The translations under genes and the position numbers were made by a program. The notes beneath the pieces were generated by a model. The model was given only the letters and a program-made list of their open reading frames with translations. It was not told the DNA's origin and made no database searches. Shown piece after piece: positions 48,419 through 56,454 of a stretch of 64,000 bases of DNA. Source of the DNA: Pseudomonas sp. EpS/L25 (lineage in GTDB: Bacteria; Pseudomonadota; Gammaproteobacteria; Pseudomonadales; Pseudomonadaceae); NCBI RefSeq assembly GCF_001512295.1, contig NZ_LNUP01000002.1, positions 1,056,263-1,120,262 of the forward strand, read 5' to 3'. Positions within the stretch are counted from its first letter, which is position 1, and the number at the start of each line of letters is the position of its first letter.

Positions 48419-49156
48419 ATGGTCGATGTCACTGTAAAACCCGTTTCCTACGAGATCGATGGCCAGACGTTCGAGAGCCATCTGGTGTATGCCACCAGCG
48501 GCACGCCCACCCGACCGGGCGTGCTGCTTGCGCCGAACTGGATGGGGGTTTCCCACGGCGCCGTGGAGCAGGCCAAGCGCCTGGCCGAGGCCGATGGCCT
48601 GGCCTATCTGGTGGTCGACTTCTATGGCCGTGATGTTCGTCCGCAGAATGCCGACGAAGCCCTGGCGGCCATGACGCCGATCCGCAGTGATCGCGCCCTG
48701 CTGCGCCAGCGCATGCAGGCAGCCTATGCCGCGCTGATCGCCCAGGCTGAAACCGCCGCGGTGGACGTCCACCAGATCGCCGCCATCGGCTTCTGCTTCG
48801 GTGGCTGCGCGGCCCTGGAACTGGCCCGCGATGGTGCGGCTCTGAGCGCCGTGGTGACCTTCCACGCCAATCTGGATACCCCGACGCCAGCCGATGCTGC
48901 CCGTATCACCGGTCCGGTGCTGATCCTGCACGGTGCCTCCGATCCGCTGGTGCCGGACGAGCAACTCACCGGTTTCCGCCAGGAGATGGATGCCGCTCAG
49001 GTGGATTGGCAACTGCTGAGCTATGGCGGCGCGGTACATTCCTTCACCGACCCCGAAGCCAATAACCCCGGCAAGCAGCAGTACCATCCCGTGGTGGCCA
49101 AGCGCGCCTTCCTGGCGATGCACAATCTGTTCGACGAGGTCTTCGCCCAGGGTTGA
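48419..49156 (+). CDS. Dienelactone hydrolase family protein
   Basis: Alpha/beta hydrolase of 245 residues. The nucleophile elbow is GFCFGGC with Cys in place of Ser, typical of dienelactone hydrolases. The acid is in HGASDPLVP and the His in GGAVHSFTDPEA. GGAGG at 48409-48413 fixes the start. It stands alone after htpG and repeat C, without catechol-degradation genes nearby, so its substrate is uncertain. Confidence 0.9.
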   Translation: MVDVTVKPVSYEIDGQTFESHLVYATSGTPTRPGVLLAPNWMGVSHGAVEQAKRLAEADGLAYLVVDFYGRDVRPQNADEALAAMTPIRSDRALLRQRMQAAYAALIAQAETAAVDVHQIAAIGFCFGGCAALELARDGAALSAVVTFHANLDTPTPADAARITGPVLILHGASDPLVPDEQLTGFRQEMDAAQVDWQLLSYGGAVHSFTDPEANNPGKQQYHPVVAKRAFLAMHNLFDEVFAQG

Positions 49157-49201
49157 GCCTTGGTCTGATACAGCCGGAGCCGTTCCAGGATCCGGCAGGT
49201 A

Positions 49202-49696
49202 TCAGCCCTGGATGACTTCCTGGGTGAAGTCCAGCGGTGCCCGGCAGCGCCGGCAGAGATAGCGACGTCCCTTGCGCACCAGGGCGTGACGTTGGGCGGT
49301 GAATTCGAAGCGACCATCCGGACAACTGCAGCGATACAGGTAGAGGGTGCGCGCCCGCTGCGGCAGTTCGTAGGTGTGGCAGCGATCCGGCGGCAGTCCG
49401 TAGACCCCTCGCATGATCAGTTGCCACTCTTCGCCGTGCGGACGGATGGCGCCACCGAACAGCTGGTGCGCCACCAGATGGGCCACCTCGTGGGCCACGG
49501 TCTGTTCGAGGAAGTGGTCAGGATTCTGCTGGTAGAGCAGCTTGTTGAATCTCAGTCGATTCTCGGTGAGATGGGCAACGCCTGCGCGCTGGCCGCGCAA
49601 GGCCATGCTGACGTCGGGACGAGGGAAGCGGCGTTTGAAGAAGGCCTCGGCCTGCCGATAGCAGTCTTCGACCCGGGCATGGAGTTGTTCAGGCAT
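49202..49696 (-). CDS. sprT: SprT-family zinc protein
   Basis: Protein of 164 residues with a gluzincin-like HEVAH motif (in TVAHEVAHLVAHQLFGG, about 66-82). A C-terminal zinc ribbon follows (CSC ... CRRC, about 120-150). It resembles eukaryotic Spartan proteases in fold, but activity of the bacterial proteins is not established. It overlaps no gene and converges on the hydrolase gene. Confidence 0.9.
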   Translation of the reverse strand: MPEQLHARVEDCYRQAEAFFKRRFPRPDVSMALRGQRAGVAHLTENRLRFNKLLYQQNPDHFLEQTVAHEVAHLVAHQLFGGAIRPHGEEWQLIMRGVYGLPPDRCHTYELPQRARTLYLYRCSCPDGRFEFTAQRHALVRKGRRYLCRRCRAPLDFTQEVIQG

Positions 49697-49721
49697 GGGT
49701 AACCTCTGGCGCGGCCGTCGA

Positions 49722-50342
49722 TTATGCCGAAGCCCGTGCCTGTGCCCTAGCGTCCGCGGTCGGCTGATGACCGTAGTGGCGTCTTAGCGTATCCATGGCG
49801 GCATTGATGGCCTGCAGACGGCCGGTGCTGCCGCCATGGTCGGGATGATGTCGGCTGGCGAGTTGTCGATAGCGCCGGCGAATCTGGCCGTAGTCCGCCG
49901 AGCGGTCCAGACCAAGCAGACGCAGGGCCTCCAGCAGATCGGACTCGCCATTCACCAGCGCCCAGAAGTGATTGAGCAGATTGGCCACGTCTTCCGGCGT
50001 GGTGGTATCCAGCTGGCTGAGGTCCAGGTAATAGGCGCGCAGCGGGTCGGCCACCACCAGGCCGGGGCGGGCGCTGAGATAGGGCCGCAACTCGATGCGC
50101 AAGGCACTGATGACCAGCTCGGCGCGTTGTTCGGCACGCAATTCATCGCGCAGGAGATAGAGGGCGTTGAAGACGCGGAAGTGCAGCTGGAAGAGCTCGT
50201 AGTTGTCGGTGACCGGGCGCGGTGGCACGAAGGGCGAGCCGGATCTACGCAACGCCTGCAGCAGCTCGTATTCCGACAGGCAGGTCCCGGCGCGCAGCAA
50301 CTCGCGATGTAGGGCCGCCTTCAGTTCCAGCGCCTCGTTCAT
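49722..50342 (-). CDS. DnaJ-related co-chaperone
   Basis: Protein of 206 residues. The first 140 residues match the DNAJ-related N-terminal domain (MNEALELKAALHRELLRAGT...), and the C-terminus is a J-domain with the essential HPD in YRQLASRHHPDHGGS. It would stimulate an Hsp70. The ATG at 50342 is chosen because upstream sequence overlaps the divergent ttcA start region and lacks conservation. Confidence 0.88.
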   Translation of the reverse strand: MNEALELKAALHRELLRAGTCLSEYELLQALRRSGSPFVPPRPVTDNYELFQLHFRVFNALYLLRDELRAEQRAELVISALRIELRPYLSARPGLVVADPLRAYYLDLSQLDTTTPEDVANLLNHFWALVNGESDLLEALRLLGLDRSADYGQIRRRYRQLASRHHPDHGGSTGRLQAINAAMDTLRRHYGHQPTADARAQARASA

Positions 50343-50439
50343 GGTCGCTGGTCGCTCCCGGCTGACGTTCGGGGTAGGGCGCGGAGCGCTTTGCGCGTAA
50401 AATGCCGGCCTTTCGTTTTTTCCTTTCACGGATTCATCC

Positions 50440-51264
50440 ATGGGCACCCTTTCGGTCAACCAGAACAAGCTGCAGAAACGCCTGCGCCGTCTCACCGGCG
50501 AAGCCATCGCCGACTACAACATGATCGAGGACGGCGACAAGGTGATGGTCTGTCTGTCCGGCGGCAAGGACAGCTACACCCTGCTCGACATGCTGCTCTA
50601 TCTGCAGAAGGTCGCGCCGATCCGTTTCGAGATAGTGGCGGTCAACCTCGACCAGAAGCAGCCGGGCTTTCCTGAACACGTTTTACCTCAGTACCTGGCG
50701 GAGCTGGGGATCGAGTACCATATTCTGGAACGCGATACCTATTCCGTGGTGAAGGAGAAGATCCCGGAGGGCAAGACCACCTGCTCACTGTGCTCGCGCC
50801 TGCGCCGAGGCATTCTCTACACCTTCGCCGACGAGATCGGCGCCACGAAGATGGCGCTCGGCCATCATCGCGATGACATGGTAGAAACCTTCTTCCTCAA
50901 TTTGTTCCATGGCGGCACGCTCAAGTCCATGCCACCCAAGCTGCGTGCCGACGATGGCCGCAACGTGGTGATCCGCCCGCTGGCCTATTGCAGCGAGAAG
51001 GACATCGAGGCCTATGCCGTGCTGCGCGAATTCCCCATCATTCCCTGCAACCTCTGCGGCTCCCAGGAAAACCTGCAGCGCAAGGTGGTCAAGGAGATGC
51101 TGCTGGAGTGGGAACGCAAGACCCCGGGTCGTACCGAGATCATGTTCCGTGCGTTGCAGAACGTGGTGCCGTCGCAACTGGCGGATCGCGAGCTGTTCGA
51201 CTTCGCCAGCCTCAAGGTCGACGACAGCGCCACGCCGCGCTTCGTCCAGGTGATGAATCTCTGA
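50440..51264 (+). CDS. ttcA: tRNA 2-thiocytidine(32) synthetase TtcA
   Basis: Iron-sulfur enzyme of 274 residues that thiolates cytidine 32 of certain tRNAs. The PP-loop is [15 protein letters not shown] near residue 38. The cluster and persulfide Cys pair is [12 protein letters not shown] near 113, with a third Cys in PCNLCGSQ near 200. Its stop overlaps the start of the next gene (TGATG). Confidence 0.96.
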   Translation: MGTLSVNQNKLQKRLRRLTGEAIADYNMIEDGDKVMVCLSGGKDSYTLLDMLLYLQKVAPIRFEIVAVNLDQKQPGFPEHVLPQYLAELGIEYHILERDTYSVVKEKIPEGKTTCSLCSRLRRGILYTFADEIGATKMALGHHRDDMVETFFLNLFHGGTLKSMPPKLRADDGRNVVIRPLAYCSEKDIEAYAVLREFPIIPCNLCGSQENLQRKVVKEMLLEWERKTPGRTEIMFRALQNVVPSQLADRELFDFASLKVDDSATPRFVQVMNL

Positions 51265-51935
51265 TGCGGGATTACGCCTGGCTGCTGGAATACTGTGTCA
51301 ATAGATTCGGCTCACCGGCCGCCCTGGAGGCGCGCCTGCCGCAACCGGTGGACGCCGCTACCCTGAGGGGACTGGGCGATGATCGCTACCTGTCGCTGCT
51401 GACCCGGCGCATCTTCCGTGCCGGTCTCAAGCACAGCCTGGTGGACGCCAAGTGGCCGGCCTTTGAGGAGGTGTTCTTCGGCTTCGATCCGGAAAAGGTG
51501 GTGCTCATGGGCGGCGAGCGCCTGGAGCGGCTGATGCAGGACGCCCGGCTGATCCGGCACCTGGGCAAGCTGCGCAGCGTGCCGCTCAACGCCCAGATGA
51601 TCCTCGACCTGCAGCGTACCCATGGCAGCTTCGGCGGTCTGCTGGCCGAGTGGCCTGAACAGGACATCGTCGGACTGTGGGAGCTGCTGACCAGGCGTGG
51701 CAACCAGCTGGGCGGCCTGTCGGCGCAGCGCTTCCTGCGCATGGCCGGCAAGGACACCTTCGTCGCCACCGATGACGTGGTGGCGGCGCTCAAGGCGCAG
51801 AACATCCTCGACAAGGCGCCCACCGCCAAGCGCGACCGGCAGAAGATGCAGGAAGCCTTCAACCTCTGGCGGGAACAGAGCGGGCGGCCGCTGTGCCAGC
51901 TGTCGGTGATGCTCGCCCACACGGTGAATCATTGA
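51264..51935 (+). CDS. Divergent DNA-3-methyladenine glycosylase I family protein
   Basis: Protein of 223 residues with the Tag/Adenine_glyco fold signature: DDRYLSLLTRRIFRAGLKHS (about 33-52), PAFEEVFFGFDPEKV and LMQDARLIRHLGKLRSV, in Tag order. Compared with E. coli Tag it lacks the N-terminal zinc ligands (the CGW start and His) and the C-terminal His/Cys pair. The base-recognising Glu and Trp of LEGQQAGLSW are replaced (RRIFRAGLKH). It may recognise a different lesion or have lost activity. It overlaps ttcA and the next gene, so all three are co-translated. Confidence 0.8.
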   Translation: MRDYAWLLEYCVNRFGSPAALEARLPQPVDAATLRGLGDDRYLSLLTRRIFRAGLKHSLVDAKWPAFEEVFFGFDPEKVVLMGGERLERLMQDARLIRHLGKLRSVPLNAQMILDLQRTHGSFGGLLAEWPEQDIVGLWELLTRRGNQLGGLSAQRFLRMAGKDTFVATDDVVAALKAQNILDKAPTAKRDRQKMQEAFNLWREQSGRPLCQLSVMLAHTVNH

Positions 51936-52696
51936 TCGACGCCCTGACGCGGGCCCGGCGACTGCTCGAGCGCGCCGAGCGGGTGCTGTTCGTCACTGGG
52001 GCGGGGCTGTCCGCCGATTCCGGTCTGCCGACCTACCGCGGCCTGGGCGGGTTGTACAACGGTCTCACCGACGAAGGCTTCCCCATCGAGATGGCGCTGT
52101 CGGGCAGCATGCTGCGGCAGCGTCCCGAGATCTGCTGGCGCTATCTCGCTCAACTGGGGCGGGCCTGCGCCGCGGCGGCGCCCAATGCGGCGCACCAGGC
52201 GATCGCCGACTTCGGCCGACGTGAGGCCGGGAGCTGGGTACTGACCCAGAACATCGACGGTTTCCATCGCCGCTCGGGTTTTCCGCCTGAGCGGCTGATC
52301 GAGATCCATGGCCAGCTGGAGCCGCTGGCCTGCATGGCTTGCGCGCGGCCGGTGGCGGATGCCGGGGCCTGCCTGGCGGGATCGCTACCGCCGCGGTGTC
52401 CGGATTGTGACGGTATCCTGCGACCACCGGTGGTGCTGTTCGAGGAGGCGCTGCCGGGTGCCGAATTGCAGCGGTTGCAGGCGGCGGTGGATCAGGGTTT
52501 CGACCTGGTGATCGCGGTGGGCACGACAGCGGCCTTCGCCTACATCCAAGCGCCGGTGGGGCGGACCCTGGCTCAGGGCGGGGACCTCATCGAGGTCAAT
52601 CCCGACCGCTCGGCGCTGAGCGGCCTGGCGACCGTTCAGGTGAGAAAAAGGGCCGTAGACGTCCTTCCTCGGCTTTTGAGTCACATCAACGGCTAA
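51932..52696 (+). CDS. Sir2-family NAD-dependent deacylase
   Basis: Sirtuin of 254 residues. NAD-binding GAGLSADSGLPTYRG is near residue 26, and the catalytic site is TQNIDGFH followed by EIHGQ with the active His. Zinc is held by CMAC and CPDC, and VAVGTT and VNPD close the fold. The likely start is the TTG overlapping the previous stop (TTGA). It would remove acyl groups from lysines using NAD. Confidence 0.92.
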   Translation: MIDALTRARRLLERAERVLFVTGAGLSADSGLPTYRGLGGLYNGLTDEGFPIEMALSGSMLRQRPEICWRYLAQLGRACAAAAPNAAHQAIADFGRREAGSWVLTQNIDGFHRRSGFPPERLIEIHGQLEPLACMACARPVADAGACLAGSLPPRCPDCDGILRPPVVLFEEALPGAELQRLQAAVDQGFDLVIAVGTTAAFAYIQAPVGRTLAQGGDLIEVNPDRSALSGLATVQVRKRAVDVLPRLLSHING

Positions 52697-52765
52697 AAAA
52701 ACTTGCCAACTGTGACTCAGGTCGGCAAGGTGTCGAAACTTTGAAAAAACGACACGGTCGTGCCC

Positions 52766-53437
52766 ATGCCAAGGAATCGCCTCGCACCCCTCGTGCCCCT
52801 GACGCTGGTCTGCCTGCTCGCCGCTTGCGCGAGTGCCCCGCAGCCCTCCGACGCCGTCGTTGACCAAGCTCGTTCCACCGCCTCGCAGCCTCTGCAGACC
52901 GCCGCGCTGCATGGCTCGCTCGGCACTTCGACCGGCCTGGAGCCGGCGGCCACGGAAGCCGAAGGTGCGCAGCCACGCCCGCCGTTCCCCCACAGCCATT
53001 CGCCGCGTCAGCTCGACTGGGATCGTGAGATCGGCCCACGCCAGGCACTGCCGAATCTGGCGGATCAGATTCTCAACCGCGCCACCCAACTGGTCGGTAC
53101 GCCCTATCGCAAGGGTGGCAGCACCCTGGCCGGTTTCGATTGCAGTGGCTTCGTCAATTACGTATTCCGCGAGCGGGCCGGCATGAAGCTGCCGCGTTCC
53201 ACGCGCGAAATCATCGACCTCCAGGTACCGGTAGTCAGCAAGAACGATCTGGAACCCGGCGATCTGTTGCTGTTCAATAGCAACGGCCGTGGCCGGGTCA
53301 GTCACACTGGTATCTACATGGGCGAAGGCAAGTTCATCCATTCCTCCAGCCGTCGAAGCGGGGGAGTGCGGGTGGACAGCCTGGACGACCAGTACTGGAA
53401 GGTGAGTTTCCTGGAAGGCAAGCGCGTACTGCGCTGA
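52766..53437 (+). CDS. NlpC/P60 peptidoglycan hydrolase lipoprotein (first)
   Basis: Lipoprotein of 223 residues with lipobox LLAAC (Cys near 21), a 95-residue linker, and a C-terminal NlpC/P60 cysteine peptidase domain. Catalytic Cys is in GFDCSGFVNYVF near residue 130, and His in VSHTGIYMGEGKFIHSSS. Similar to E. coli MepS/Spr, which cuts peptide cross-links of the wall. The ATG is chosen over a GTG two codons earlier. A second, related gene follows after about 100 bases. Confidence 0.9.
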   Translation: MPRNRLAPLVPLTLVCLLAACASAPQPSDAVVDQARSTASQPLQTAALHGSLGTSTGLEPAATEAEGAQPRPPFPHSHSPRQLDWDREIGPRQALPNLADQILNRATQLVGTPYRKGGSTLAGFDCSGFVNYVFRERAGMKLPRSTREIIDLQVPVVSKNDLEPGDLLLFNSNGRGRVSHTGIYMGEGKFIHSSSRRSGGVRVDSLDDQYWKVSFLEGKRVLR

Positions 53438-53534
53438 GGTTTACTGTCGCGATGTTCGCCCGGTAGGCCGCGAGGACCCGTTGGTGCTGCGTGGCAGGCC
53501 GACGGCGATCGATGGACAACTAAGGATCTCATCC

Positions 53535-54071
53535 ATGCCGCAGGCGGCTCGCCTAGGATTGTATTGCGTCTTTCTGCTACTGGCCGCCTGCGCCGGTAGC
53601 CCGCCCCAGCCCGCGGCGCCGATCGCGCCGGTGGTCTCCCGTCCGCTGCTCGAAAGCCAGGCCCAGGCGGCCAACGACGTGCTCTTCCGGGCCATCGGCC
53701 TGGTCGGGACGCCCTATCGCTATGGCGGCAACACCCCGGCCGGCGGCTTCGACTGCAGCGGCCTGATCGGCTATGTCTACCGCGACGCGGCGGGTGTCAC
53801 CCTGCCGCGCTCGACCCGTGAGATGATCACCCTGGGCTCGCCCAACGTGGCGCGCAACGCCCTGCAGCCGGGCGATCTGGTGTTCTTCGCCACGGCGGGC
53901 GGACGCGAAGTGAGCCACGCCGGCATCTACGTGGGCGAGGGGCGCTTCGTCCATGCGCCGCGTACGGGCGGTACGGTGCGGCTGGACAGCCTGGCCAAGC
54001 CCTACTGGCAGAAGAGCTATCTGCAGGCCAAGCGGGTGCTGGTCACGCCGAGTCTCGCCGGCGGCTATTGA
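53535..54071 (+). CDS. NlpC/P60 peptidoglycan hydrolase lipoprotein (second)
   Basis: Lipoprotein of 178 residues: lipobox LLAAC (Cys near 19), a short linker, and an NlpC/P60 domain with catalytic Cys in GFDCSGLIGYVY near residue 74 and His in VSHAGIYVGEGRFVHAP. It is a shorter paralogue of the gene just upstream, so the pair probably arose by tandem duplication. The ATG at 53535 follows AAGGAT. Confidence 0.9.
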   Translation: MPQAARLGLYCVFLLLAACAGSPPQPAAPIAPVVSRPLLESQAQAANDVLFRAIGLVGTPYRYGGNTPAGGFDCSGLIGYVYRDAAGVTLPRSTREMITLGSPNVARNALQPGDLVFFATAGGREVSHAGIYVGEGRFVHAPRTGGTVRLDSLAKPYWQKSYLQAKRVLVTPSLAGGY

Positions 54072-54125
54072 ACCCCGTTCCGCCCGGGTCGCTCGAATGA
54101 GCATCCAGCCCGAGCGGAGCCCAGC

Positions 54126-54446
54126 ATGCCCCAGGCGATACGTCTGCCGCCCCAGCCGGCTCGTTGCGAGCTGTGCGGTCGGGCGGCGCCGCTCACCCGC
54201 CATCACCTGATCCCTCGCTCGCTGCACGACAAGGCCTACGTGCGCAAGAGATTCGACCGCGTCAGCCGCATCACCGCCACCCTCTGGGTCTGCCGGCCCT
54301 GCCACAACCACATCCATCAGACCTTCGACGAAAAGACCCTGGCGCTGGAATACAACAGTCGCGAGCTGCTGCTGAGCGACGCCCGCATTCGCCAGTTCGT
54401 CGACTGGCTGGCGGCCAAGCCCGATGGCTTCGTGCCCAAGCGCTAG
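54126..54446 (+). CDS. Small HNH-domain protein
   Basis: Protein of 106 residues dominated by an HNH-type zinc finger: CELCGR, TRHHLIPRS, then CRPCHNHIHQTF. The His pair and the final His form the metal/nuclease centre of HNH proteins. Such short stand-alone HNH proteins are common in Pseudomonas core genomes and their substrate is unknown. Directly after the NlpC/P60 pair, same strand. Confidence 0.85.
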   Translation: MPQAIRLPPQPARCELCGRAAPLTRHHLIPRSLHDKAYVRKRFDRVSRITATLWVCRPCHNHIHQTFDEKTLALEYNSRELLLSDARIRQFVDWLAAKPDGFVPKR

Positions 54447-54742
54447 ATAATACCACCCCTATGGATTGGGCCATGGCCCTGTCCCGTCCTGCTCGGTGTT
54501 TGCGCCGCGCCGCGCGGCGCTCGCGGGCGGACAGTCGCAGGAGCGAGATGCCAGGCCTCCAGGCGGGTACCTGGAGGGAGAGCATCGCCTGGGTTTGTAA
54601 AGTCTGACCTCACGGCCTATGCGCAAACTGTCGCCTGCATCTCACCTCCGGGCTCGAGTACCGCAGGCGGCTGGCTCGCCGATTAGGATGGGGGAAAACC
54701 AGACGGAATCGGGTACCCGGTTCGCGCTCAGAAGGAAAGCCG
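54447..54742. other. Intergenic region, no gene seen
   Basis: No supported gene. It contains a perfect hairpin CCTCCAGG / CCTGGAGG at 54556-54577 with a CGGGTA loop and no T run, and a GC-rich palindromic patch around 54502-54525. The promoter of the cytochrome c operon presumably lies near its right end. Confidence 0.6.
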
Positions 54743-55969
54743 ATGAGATCCCTTGCCCTGTCGTGCCTGGCAGGGGCCCTGTTTCTGTCTATAGTCAGCC
54801 TGGCGCGGGCGGACGAGACGACGTTGGCGCGTGGTGAGTACCTTACCCGCCAGGGCAATTGCCAGGGCTGTCATACCCGGCCCGACGGTGCGCCCTTCGC
54901 CGGTGGGGTCGCCTTCGACACCCCCTTTGGCCGGCTCTATTCGAGCAATATCACCCCGGATCGGCAGCAGGGATTGGGTGACTGGACGGTAGAGGAGTTT
55001 CGCCGTGCGTTGCAGGAAGGCTTCGGCCGGAATGGCGAGCAGCTCTATCCGGCCTTTCCCTATACGGCCTATACCCGCCTGAGCGATGAGGATGTGGCGG
55101 CCATCTTCGCCTTCCTGCGGGTGCAGCGGCCGGTAACCTATGCGCCGCCAGCCAATGCCTTGCGCTTTCCCTTCGATCAGCGCGCGCTGATCCGCGGCTG
55201 GAAATGGTTGAATTTCACACCGGGTCCGCTGCCCGCCCTGGCGGATGCCAAGGTGGCGCGCGGTGCCTACCTGGCCGAGGCGGTCGGACATTGCCAGGAG
55301 TGCCATACGCCGCGCACCTGGAGCCAGGGCCTGGACAGAGATCGCGCCTATGCCGGGGCGACCCAGCAGGGCTGGACCGCCTGGAATCTCACCAGCGATC
55401 AGCGCGGCCTCGGTGGCTGGAGCGACGCCAAGCTCTCGAGTTACCTGCGCGAAGGCCATCAGCGGGGCGAGGCGGTGGCGGCGGGGCCCATGGCCGAGGT
55501 GGTGAGTGGCGGTACCCGCTATCTGAGCGATGCCGATCTCGGCGCCCTGGTCGCCTACCTGCGAACGCTGCCGGCCAAGCCCGGCGCGGTGCCGGCGCGC
55601 GCCGAGGTACAGCCGCTCGGGGAGGGCGGATCACTCAGCGCTGCCGAGGTGGAAAGCGCCGCCCTGTTGCAGTCGGCCTGTGCCAGTTGCCATGCGCCAG
55701 ACGACCAGGGACCGGCGGGGCCCTATCCAAGATCCTTCGGCAACTATTCGGCAGTGCGCGACCCGGCGGGGACCAACCTGGTGCGGGTGCTGCTCGACGG
55801 GATCGACCGTCAGGGTCGCACCGAGCATGCCTTCATGCCGGCCTATCGCGATCTGCTCAGTGACCAGCAGCTCGCCGACCTGGCCAACTACATCGGCCGC
55901 CACTTCGGCGGCCAGGCTGCCGACGTCCGTCCCGCGGATGTGGCGGCGGCGCGGGAACGGGAGAAATAG
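54743..55969 (+). CDS. Tri-haem cytochrome c subunit
   Basis: Periplasmic protein of 408 residues with a signal peptide (cleavage after ARA near residue 23). Three c-type haem sites, CQGCH, CQECH and CASCH, lie near residues 38, 186 and 316. It is like the cytochrome subunit of membrane alcohol dehydrogenases and is regularly found with periplasmic molybdenum hydroxylases. The next two genes, two and zero bases away, encode such a hydroxylase, so this should be its electron acceptor to the respiratory chain. Confidence 0.92.
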   Translation: MRSLALSCLAGALFLSIVSLARADETTLARGEYLTRQGNCQGCHTRPDGAPFAGGVAFDTPFGRLYSSNITPDRQQGLGDWTVEEFRRALQEGFGRNGEQLYPAFPYTAYTRLSDEDVAAIFAFLRVQRPVTYAPPANALRFPFDQRALIRGWKWLNFTPGPLPALADAKVARGAYLAEAVGHCQECHTPRTWSQGLDRDRAYAGATQQGWTAWNLTSDQRGLGGWSDAKLSSYLREGHQRGEAVAAGPMAEVVSGGTRYLSDADLGALVAYLRTLPAKPGAVPARAEVQPLGEGGSLSAAEVESAALLQSACASCHAPDDQGPAGPYPRSFGNYSAVRDPAGTNLVRVLLDGIDRQGRTEHAFMPAYRDLLSDQQLADLANYIGRHFGGQAADVRPADVAAAREREK

Positions 55970-55971
55970 CG

Positions 55972-56454
55972 GTGGCGACCATCGAACTCAGGGTCAACGG
56001 CGAGACACGTCAACTCGATGTCGATCCGCGCATGCCCCTGCTGGAAGCCCTGCGTGACGAGCTGGGGCTCAAGGGGCCTAAATTCGGCTGCGGCCTGGGC
56101 GAATGCGGTGCCTGCACGGTGCTGGCGGATGGCAAGCCGGTGCGCGCCTGCCTGTTGCCTGCCACCTCTTTCGTTGGGCGGGAGTTGCTCACCTTGGAAG
56201 GTTTGGGGACACCGGAAGCGCCCCATGCGCTGCAGCAGGCCTTCATCGAGGAGCAGGCGGCCCAGTGCGGCTATTGCATCCCGGGCATGGCGATGACCGC
56301 CCGGGCCTTGCTCGAACGAGTCCCCGAGCCGAGCGATACCCAGATTCGCCAGGCGCTGTCGGCCAACTTCTGCGGTTGCGGCACGCACTATCGCATCCTG
56401 AGGGCGGTCAAGCGGGCGGCGCTGCTCTTGCGCGACAGGAAGGACCCCGCATGA
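55972..56454 (+). CDS. Molybdenum hydroxylase [2Fe-2S] subunit (IorA-like)
   Basis: Small iron-sulfur subunit of 160 residues. The N-terminal plant-type ferredoxin cluster is FGCGLGECGACTVL plus a later Cys in ACLLP. The C-terminal four-helix domain has the second cluster in QCGYCIPGM and NFCGCGTHYRI. GTG start. It overlaps the large subunit by four bases. It has no signal of its own and is probably carried out by the Tat signal of its partner. Confidence 0.93.
   Translation: MATIELRVNGETRQLDVDPRMPLLEALRDELGLKGPKFGCGLGECGACTVLADGKPVRACLLPATSFVGRELLTLEGLGTPEAPHALQQAFIEEQAAQCGYCIPGMAMTARALLERVPEPSDTQIRQALSANFCGCGTHYRILRAVKRAALLLRDRKDPA

Noticed and set aside
48316-48633. Possible small protein beginning MSIPKVFSTPFGRRAA, echoed at 60847
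   Set aside because: The shared peptide comes only from repeat copies C and D, and the frames diverge at once outside them into unrelated genes.
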